23,727 nt of DNA from the NCBI GenBank assembly GCA_015179025.1, contig WHUX01000479.1, positions 1 to 23,727 of the forward strand. Direction: 5' to 3'. The translations under genes and the position numbers were made by a program. Below the pieces are notes generated by a model. It saw only the letters and a program-made list of their open reading frames with translations, did not search any database and had not been told where the DNA came from. The DNA comes from Terfezia claveryi. Lineage: Eukaryota; Ascomycota; Pezizomycetes; Pezizales; Pezizaceae. Shown here one piece after another: positions 1 to 6,318 of the stretch. Each line of letters starts with the position of its first letter. Within the stretch, counting starts at the first letter, position 1.

Positions 1-100
1 TTACTTGTGTAACCTTGTATACAATGTTGAGTTTTTGAATTGAAGAGGCACTGCAAGTACCTATGGCATTGGATATGCGCCTCTCGAAGCCACCCACTTT

Positions 101-213
101 CCATGACAGAATGGTTTTCCGTGATAGAAGTGGTTTTCCATGACAGAAGTGGTTTTCTATGACAGTAGCGGATTTCCGTGACAGAAGTAGTTTTCCATGA
201 CAGAAGTCCGTGA
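101..213 (+). repeat. 19-bp minisatellite, about six copies (TTTTCCRTGACAGAAGTGG)
   Basis: The core CCRTGACAG begins at about 101, 119, 138, 157, 176 and 195, a period of 18-19 bp, and a shortened last unit follows at 208. The same TCCGTGACA core recurs elsewhere in this hAT element, in both orientations. It lies upstream of the zinc-finger exon, so it is leader or intron sequence. Confidence 0.85.
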
Positions 214-525
214 TACTGTCCCTCTGTCCTAGAGAGTTAATAAATATGTTCAATTCCCTGATGTATTGCTTGACCAGTCCACCAACTACAACAGCCTGAA
301 AGTATCAACCGCCAACCCCTTTTACCAATATGTCTATCTCTCCAAACGTCCTGGTCCCTTCATTTGCGATAGATTCGTCCCTCACCAGGATCTAGGGGAT
401 ACTAGTTCAAGTGGGAGGCGAGAAGTCTACCTGTTTCACAGAATGGTGGGAGACGACTGAATGGGCTGGCAAAGTCCATGACAATCTTGCCAAGGACATG
501 CTGAATTGAAACAATATTAGCCACC
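214..525 (+). other. Unassigned leader or first-exon region of the hAT element
   Basis: A 64-codon open frame starts at 266 but shows no recognisable domain. The stretch lies between the minisatellite and the BED finger exon. It may contain a decayed 5' exon or leader of the transposase gene. I cannot assign it further. Confidence 0.3.
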
Positions 526-1548
526 ATGATAGATTCCGAACTGCGAACGGTAATGCACTGGGCTCAATTCGGTCAAGGCGCAAAGGTCAGTAGTGGAGAA
601 CCTTTCATATATTGCTTGGGTTGCAACAGTTCGTTAAAGCACCCGAGTGCATTCAACTTGGGTACGACACATATGAAATCACATCTAAGCTCTAGGAGAT
701 GCTGTATGCAATTGGGCGAAAAAAGGAGGATATTGCCAACATGTTTGTAAGGGTAATTATATAATCCATGCCAATGCAGAATACGCAGACTGATATTATC
801 CATAGGCTGCAACTACTACTGCTATACAAGTTCCTCAATTTAGTGATGATGTATTTCAACATGAACTGATGAAAACAGTCATTGCATCCAACCTACCTTT
901 CCGGACAATCGAGCATCCACAATTCCACCACCTCCTAAACCTTCTCAGCCTCGAATAAATATCCCCAGTGCAACTACACTTCGGCGTAGTATACATTATT
1001 ATGCAGCGGAAATTCAAGTGAAGCTCAAGAAAAGCCTTCCAGACGATACATTGCTTCACCTCGCCACTGACTGTTGGACCTCACCTAATAAATTAGCATT
1101 TATGGGTACAACACTCCACTACATAGACAAAGAATGGCAAGTGCGTCAACATACTATCGGATTCCAATTCCTTGGAGGGGAATCTCATAATGCAGTACAA
1201 CTGGCCAATAAGCTAAGCCAAATAATCGGGACTTGGGTATCACTAGCCAGGTCTTAGCTATTGTCTCAGACAATGCTAGTGTCAACATAGCACTGGCCAA
1301 GCATTTACAGGCAAATGTATTCTGTCCAAAGTGGAATGCGGAGCAATATACACTTCCCTGCCTCGCACATGTTATCGCGTTGGTGAGCAACCAGTTCATG
1401 AAAGAACTTAAGTCAAGCCCAAATAATGATGACACTATCTCATCCGCTCCTCAAGTAGAGACTTCAATCAAAGCACGCAAGGGTATGCGCCAGGTACATT
1501 TGCGCGATCAGTATGCAAGGTTAGTCATATTTGCTCTGCAATAACCCC

Positions 1549-1628
1549 GTCACAGAATTCCACATGTCACGGAATTACACAATGTCACGGAATTCCACAT
1601 GTCACGGAATTCCACAATGTCACGGAAT
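1549..1628 (-). repeat. TCCGTGACA-type minisatellite inside a hAT intron
   Basis: Five units of GTCACRGAATTMCACA begin at 1549, 1566, 1584, 1601 and 1619 (period 17-18). Read on the minus strand they carry the core TTCCGTGACA that also forms the array at 101-213. The array lies between exon sequence ending near 1493-1519 and resuming near 1671, so it is intronic. Confidence 0.85.
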
Positions 1629-2320
1629 CCTATCCCCCAATCCCATGTGCTAACAGTTTTCCAGGTTTAGGAGCTATGTAAAGCTATAGTGGCTAGTCCT
1701 CAACGGTTGGCACAATTCAAAGAACTCCAAAATAACACTCCCATGCCAATGGGCCTCATACAGGACGTCAGAACTCGGTGGAACTCCACCTTTGACATGC
1801 ATACGTGAGCATTGCGACTACAGTCATACATTGAACAATGGATCAGTCTGACTACAACTGAAGGAAAGTATAGCCTATTGTGGCTGAGTAAAGAAGAATG
1901 GGCCAAGTTCAGGAGGCTATAATTTTTCGGAAACCGCTCTCTGATTATATACATGCTATTTCTACAGGCCAGTATGCGACTATACACAACGCGTTATTCA
2001 TCTACAACAACATTTTCGACCATATCGAAAAACAACGCAAACGTATACACAAACTTCCAGCCAGCGCGACGTGGGCACCAAGATTTTTGTACGCTACGAA
2101 AGGCTGTTACCTCATATTGCAGAAGTATTATTCGAGAATGGAAAAACAATCACTCATCTACAATCTAGCGACTATCCTGGATCCATCTAAGAAGTTATCC
2201 TTGTACGCGAATTGGGGAAATGTCTCGGTGCAGGATCCTACCATGAATTAGGAGGCTGTTGACTGCATACCATACACAGAATATTACCAGTAAGTATCAA
2301 TTCTACGAATGTTATGGAGT

Positions 2321-2370
2321 ACATTCCGTGACAACAGATGCATCCGTAACAACAGATATATCCGTGACAT
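2321..2370 (+). repeat. Three degenerate TCCGTGACA units in a second hAT intron
   Basis: TTCCGTGACAACAGATG, ATCCGTAACAACAGATA and ATCCGTGACATTA follow each other within a putative intron bounded by GTAAGT (about 2289) and TTAG (about 2401). They share the core of the other arrays in this element. Confidence 0.7.
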
Positions 2371-3289
2371 TATAAAACGAATGAGAATTTGACCTTATTA
2401 GGTACTTAGAGTACAGTTTGAGGAATATTTTAATATCAACTATGCCAGGTACACACCGGAGCCCTAGGCTCAGAAGAGTCGCCTCGACGATTCAGAGCAA
2501 TCCTACATCATGCGTCGACTACAAGAGCAGACAGTGACCAAATCAGAGAATATTCCGGAGGTCAAGAGATACTTAACCAGTGGTCTGGCCATACTAGATG
2601 GGCAGTGTCCCCTATCCTGGTGGAAGGTTCATGCCATTGAATACCCGACGCTAGCACGAATGGCAAGGGACATATTGAGTATTCCACTGACATCTGTGGC
2701 TGTTGAGCGTATATTCAGTGGTGCTCGAGATATTTTGCCTTACCGCCGGAACCGAATGGGTCACCAGATGATCACAGTGCTAATGTTGACGAAATCTTGG
2801 GACTCGATATACGCAAAATATACAGAACCAGACCCTGAGAACACTCCTGCACATGTGGAAGAAGGATTAGCTGATCATGATGAAATTGATATGAGCCAGG
2901 AGACACAGGCTCTCAGATATGACGCAGAATTCCTCTGCCGCATGATGCCAGTCACTCTAGATGGACCATCAGGAAATGGTGATACGGTGTCAGAGTATAA
3001 GAGTAGTGTGGAGAGAGAGGAAGAGTTTGAGGGAGATGATCTTGATGTGGGAGATACAACTTCTCAGATTTCTAGCCCATTCAACAATTTCAGTGCGCAG
3101 TCAGCGGGAGGAATTGGCTTATTCCAAGACAGCCTATTGAGGGAGGAAAGAGGGATCCCAACACCCTGCACCCCACATCGCAGCACTAAGCACCCTGCCT
3201 CTCCATCCGTCAACCTGACGCCTTCAATGGCAACGAGGCTCCAGAAAAAGTTACGGCCCACTCAGCGTAGGAATTACAAAGTGTGAGCC

Positions 3290-3850
3290 TGCATACTTGA
3301 GGGGGCGCAAACCGAGGTAGGTATGGTCAATTATCCTTTGTTCATTGTTTTTTTCCTTTGTCCTTTGTACCTGAGTTTTGCTTTTTCCTATTAGCTTCCC
3401 TTGTATGGGTGGGATTCTTTTTGTGCATGGGTTTCCTTAATGTGTTGTTTTTTTGGTTGAATTGTGATTATTATGACGAGTGACACCAGGGTGGATTAGT
3501 TCTCATGATGAATCCGCGGTTGATACTCTTTTTTATTTTTTTTATTTTGGTCATTGATTACTTACGGGATGTAAATTGAGTTTGAGGAGAATAGGAATAA
3601 TTCACGATGTGGAACTGTGGGCACTTCTTGGGTGGACGTATGAATCTTGAGAGCATTTATGTATGAATTATTATTAAGATAGGGCGGATGGAGGGTTTAG
3701 GGATTAGAAGCAAACGTGAGAAATTTGGGTGTAAGGAAAAGGATAACATGGGGACGAGTAGGTAGGACGTTTGATATAGAATGTGTGGACGTATGGCAGC
3801 ACAAACAGGGCATAGAGAACGTGAGAGACAAATTTGAAAGAATTGTTCTA
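3290..3850 (+). other. Non-coding T-rich 3' region of the hAT element
   Basis: No coding potential is convincing here. The strand is T-rich with homopolymer runs between 3310 and 3550, then mixed sequence. It follows the transposase stop and is probably 3' untranslated and subterminal sequence. Confidence 0.5.
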
Positions 3851-4040
3851 GAAATCGTGATAGCAGAAGCAATCCGTAACTAAGAATGGTGACATTGGCA
3901 AAAACCATACAAAGGGACAGGAACGGGGTTTGGTGGGATCGGTGCTATGCTGGAAAATGAAGCGAGTGATCTCTGACAAGACTAGCAATCCGTGACAAGA
4001 GTGGCAATCCATGACAAGAGGGGCAATCCGTGACAAGGCG
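3851..4040 (+). repeat. Degenerate CCRTGACAAGAG repeats in the hAT subterminal region
   Basis: Units such as AATCCGTGACAAGAGTGG, AATCCATGACAAGAGGGG and AATCCGTGACAAGG are clustered at about 3986-4040. More decayed copies (ATCGTGATAGCAG, ATCCGTAACTAAG) lie at 3853-3890. This is the same core as the arrays at 101-213, 1549-1628 and 2321-2370. Confidence 0.7.
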
Positions 4041-4134
4041 TATGCACGGACGAATAGGGGAAAGAACGGAAAATCCCTGGACTTGGCAAATGCACAAGTG
4101 TGAACGAGGTTAGTAAGGGATCTTGGTGAGTAAT

Positions 4135-4264
4135 CTGTAGATCACCGATTAATCGGCGAAGTGGTCCGAGGCGAGTTGCAGTAGGCAGGGACCGAGGCGA
4201 GTCAATAGCTGAACGAGTTGTAAGGGCCAGAAACTCGGACTGACTCACCCCGTGGCGCACACTA
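4135..4264 (-). repeat. hAT right terminal and subterminal sequence
   Basis: Read inward on the minus strand from 4264, the end begins TAGTGTGCGCCACGGGGT and continues with GAGTCAGTCCGAGTT, AACTCG, GACTCGCCTCGG and AACTCGCCTCGG. Arrays of short CGAGT-like motifs next to a TAGTG or CAGTG end are usual in hAT elements. The partner inverted repeat is outside the window, so the terminus has not been confirmed by pairing. Confidence 0.55.
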
Positions 4265-4272
4265 TTCATAGG
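4265..4272. other. Possible 8-bp hAT target-site duplication copy (TTCATAGG)
   Basis: These eight bases abut the hAT terminus and belong to the coding frame of element A. hAT elements make 8-bp duplications. The second copy would be beyond the left edge of the window. Confidence 0.4.
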
Positions 4273-4706
4273 TGGCTGCTTGACCGGGGTGTTCTGCAGC
4301 TGGGTGGTCGTGGTAGGTACGGAGAATGCGGAGGTGTATTTCCAGGGAGTCAGGAACATAAACTAGACCATTAACGAGTATAAGTCCTTCCGAGAGCTGA
4401 CATTCAGCCAAAGGGATTATCGGGTGTTTTCTGGTGCCGTTCTTGAGGGCGTGCATAATCTCGAGAGCGAGCTTGTCAGTCTTGAGGGCGGCAAGAATGT
4501 CTTTGTTGTTAACAATTGAGGCTGCAGAAAGCGAAAATTTCTCGGTGGGTATTAGGGCCTGTGTTGGGTGAGCATGACCATCCCCTTCCTCAGGGAGGTC
4601 TCCAGATCTCCTGGTGAGTGCATCGGCTTTGGTGTTCTGGGTGCCAGGTCTGAAGACAATCTTGAAGTTATATTGGGCTATTTCCTGCGCCCAACGAGCT
4701 TGTCGG
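4265..4706 (-). pseudogene. Element A, 3' arm: end of RNase H and integrase zinc-binding region (fragment)
   Basis: On the minus strand the frame begins at the B junction with the gypsy motif QARWAQ and continues through VFRPGTQNTKADALTRR, the end of a Ty3/gypsy RNase H. After a linker comes an integrase H2C2 start with a YHDHPAAEHPGQ motif (HPAAEH matches H-x4-H). The frame is cut by the hAT terminus before the two cysteines and the catalytic core. The first codons continue exactly the frame that stops at 15952 on the other side of element B. The rest of the integrase must lie left of the window, beyond the hAT element, if it survives. Confidence 0.88.
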
Positions 4707-4707
4707 T
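4703..4707. repeat. Target-site duplication of element B, left copy (TCGG or TCGGT)
   Basis: TCGGT precedes or overlaps the left LTR start, and the same five bases follow the right LTR at 15952-15956. The T can belong to the target or the LTR, so the duplication is 4 or 5 bp. Removing B plus one copy restores the A reading frame. Confidence 0.85.
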
Positions 4708-4875
4708 GTGATGGAGAATAAGGAAGAGTAGGGAAAAGTTTGATTTTTTGAAGTTTTTTTTTAGTTTTTTTTATTATTATTTTATTTTTATTATTTACTT
4801 ATGGGTTTTCGTTTATCAAGTGATTTAGTTAGTTAAATGAATGGCATTGTTTTTGGTGATTTGCTTGTTTACGCT

Positions 4876-5213
4876 GACACCCGAACAGACTTGTTCGAGT
4901 GTCAAATTAAAGAGGTTGATATGCTAGAAAAGCAAGAGATTTGACAGTCGAACAGAGTTGTTCGGGTGTCGAATAAGCAGAAGATTTGACAGTCGAACAG
5001 AGTTGTTCGGGTGTCGAATAAGGGAAAGGTGAAGATTTGACAGTCGAACAGAGTTGTTCGGGTGTCGAATAAGGAAAAGCAAGAGATTTGACAGTCGAAC
5101 AGAGTTGTTCGGGTGTCGAATAAGCAGAAGATTTGACAGTCGAACAGAGTTGTTCGGGTGTCGAATAAGGGAAAGGTGAAGAAATGACAGTCGAACAAGC
5201 TTGTCCGGGTGTC
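4876..5213 (+). repeat. Seven tandem 28-bp palindromes, first half of left LTR
   Basis: Units start at 4876, 4943, 4988, 5039, 5090, 5135 and 5186. The main form has arms GACAGTCGAACA and TGTTCGGGTGTC around a GAGT centre. The first unit (left arm GACACCCGAACA, right arm TGTTCGAGTGTC) pairs at 11 of 12 positions. The last has centre AGCT. Spacing of the main units is 45, 51, 51, 45, 51 bp, so a three-unit block of 147 bp is itself repeated. Between units lie GAATAAG and A/G-rich spacers. Confidence 0.95.
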
Positions 5214-5647
5214 AAGAGAGATGGGTGTCAGTATGACGGTTAGTTCGAGGCAGAATTACGCAAAAGTTAGTCTTGCTGGTTGATAATGATGTTATTGTGA
5301 CGGAAAGCAGAAGAATACGGTCGTTATGGTATTTTTATGGAAGAACTCGAGGGAGGCGAGAAGAACAGCGATTTTGTGATGTACAATTCTACTTTTGTGA
5401 TCTCTCTATCTTTTCTTCTTTTCTAAGTTAGCAATACTATTGAAGCTCTCACCCGGTCCTTCTGTGCATATTCTTCCGTTAAGATGGAGAATAAGGAAGA
5501 GTAGGGAAAAGTTTGATTTTTTGAAGTTTTTTTTAGTTTTTTTTATTATTATTTTATTTTTATTATTTACTTATGGGTTTTCGTTTATCAAGTGATTTAG
5601 TTAGTTAAATGAATGGCATTGTTTTTGGTGATTTGCTTGTTTACGCT

Positions 5648-5940
5648 GACACCCGAACAGACTTGTTCGAGTGTCAAATTAAAGAGGTTGATATGCTAGA
5701 AAAGCAAGAGATTTGACAGTCGAACAGAGTTGTTCGGGTGTCGAATAAGGGAAAGGTGAAGATTTGACAGTCGAACAGAGTTGTTCGGGTGTCGAATAAG
5801 GAAAAGCAAGAGATTTGACAGTCGAACAGAGTTGTTCGGGTGTCGAATAAGCAGAAGATTTGACAGTCGAACAGAGTTGTTCGGGTGTCGAATAAGGGAA
5901 AGGTGAAGAAATGACAGTCGAACAAGCTTGTCCGGGTGTC
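5648..5940 (+). repeat. Six tandem 28-bp palindromes, second half of left LTR
   Basis: Units start at 5648, 5715, 5766, 5817, 5862 and 5913, with spacing 51, 51, 45, 51 after the first. It is the same array as at 4876-5213 less one 45-bp unit. The outer units carry the same distinctive variants. Confidence 0.95.
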
Positions 5941-6228
5941 AAGAGAGATGGGTGTCAGTATGACGGTTAGTTCGAGGCAGAATTACGCAAAAGTTAGTCT
6001 TGCTGGTTGATAATGATGTTATTGTGACGGAAAGCAGAAGAATACGGTCGTTATGGTATTTTTATGGAAGAACTCGAGGGAGGCGAGAAGAACAGCGATT
6101 TTGTGATGTACAATTCTACTTTTGTGATCTCTCTATCTTTTCTTCTTTTCTAAGTTAGCAATACTATTGAAGCTCTCACCCGGTCCTTCTGTGCATATTC
6201 TTCCGTTAGGAACGAAGTGCCTTCATAT

Positions 6229-6246
6229 TGGTCCCTTCGACCGGAG
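6229..6246 (+). other. Primer binding site of element B
   Basis: One base after the LTR end comes TGGTCCCTTCGACCGGAG. It starts with TGG, complementary to the CCA end of a tRNA, and the position is standard for minus-strand priming. Element C has TGGTCCCTTCCCCCGGAG at the same offset. I could not assign the tRNA. Confidence 0.7.
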
Positions 6247-6318
6247 AGTTTATCACTAAATTGTTATCACCAAAAGGAAGAAAAAACAAGACGGGGAGTC
6301 CCAAAAAACGAAGCAGAA

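Larger units (their letters stand above)
526..3289 (+). pseudogene. hAT transposase pseudogene with BED zinc finger
   Basis: hAT transposases cut and paste their own DNA. Pieces appear in family order. A BED-type finger lies at 613-684 (C-x2-C-x15-H-x3-H). The DCWTSP motif is at about 1069, SDNASVN at about 1269, DVRTRWNSTFD near 1770, and the C-terminal dimerisation domain at 2600-2800 contains AVERIFSG, with Glu at 2705. The two Asp and this Glu correspond to the usual hAT catalytic D-D-E. The reading frame slips near 950 and near 1230. In-frame stops occur at 1806-1808, 2249-2251 and 2465-2467. Introns are likely near 748-806, about 1494/1520-1664/1670 (CTAAC at 1650, CAG or TAG acceptor) and about 2289-2401 (GTAAGT donor); exact splice sites are uncertain. 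The 3' part stays open to a stop at about 3284-3286 and encodes a Ser/Thr-rich tail beyond the dimerisation domain. Confidence 0.85.
1..4264 (+). mobile_element. Decayed hAT-family DNA transposon, right part (left end outside window)
   Basis: The segment holds a broken hAT transposase gene and ends at 4264 in a hAT-like terminus (minus strand TAGTGTGCGCCACGGGGT). The terminus is followed inward by several ACTCG/CGAGT motifs, as in the subterminal regions of many hAT elements. The junction at 4264/4265 is where the minus-strand gypsy reading frame of element A stops making sense, so this transposon probably inserted into A. The bases 4265-4272 (TTCATAGG) would be the 8-bp target copy on this side. 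The left terminus and second target copy are not in the window, so the boundary rests on one side only. The transposase is broken by frameshifts and nonsense codons, so the copy is not autonomous. Confidence 0.72.
4707..6227 (+). repeat. Element B left LTR, internally duplicated
   Basis: The LTR begins TGTGATGG and ends CCTTCATA; the ends are imperfect inverted repeats (6 of 8). Inside is a tandem duplication: 4710-5481 and 5483-6208 are copies of 772 and 726 bp. The second copy lacks one 45-bp palindrome unit and one T. Only the first three and last roughly 19 bases lie outside the duplication, so this is one long LTR rather than two adjacent LTRs. The same structure is present at the right end. 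Both halves have a T-rich block, a palindrome array, then a segment ending TTCTGTGCATATTCTTCCG. Confidence 0.95.

Noticed and set aside
266..460. 64-codon frame at the left as a separate gene
   Set aside because: No domain or conserved feature; it lies in the leader of the hAT gene and may be part of a decayed exon at most.
4876..5213. Regular repeats with similar spacers suggestive of a CRISPR array
   Set aside because: Spacers are a few recurring A/G-rich sequences rather than unique ones, the array is duplicated within and between LTRs, and the setting is a eukaryotic retrotransposon.
4902..5215. Minus-strand open frames of 83-102 codons through the LTR palindromes
   Set aside because: They are periodic translations of the repeat unit in two frames at once, with no protein-like composition, and repeat in every LTR half.
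4707..6227. Two separate adjacent LTRs (tandem elements or recombination product)
   Set aside because: The internal junction lacks the terminal bases of both LTR ends, and the same composite occurs at the other side of the element, so it is one long LTR.
6217..6318. ORF1 starting at the GTG at 6217 within the LTR
   Set aside because: A non-ATG start inside the LTR, spanning the primer site, is unlikely in a eukaryotic element; the ATG at 6319 is used instead.
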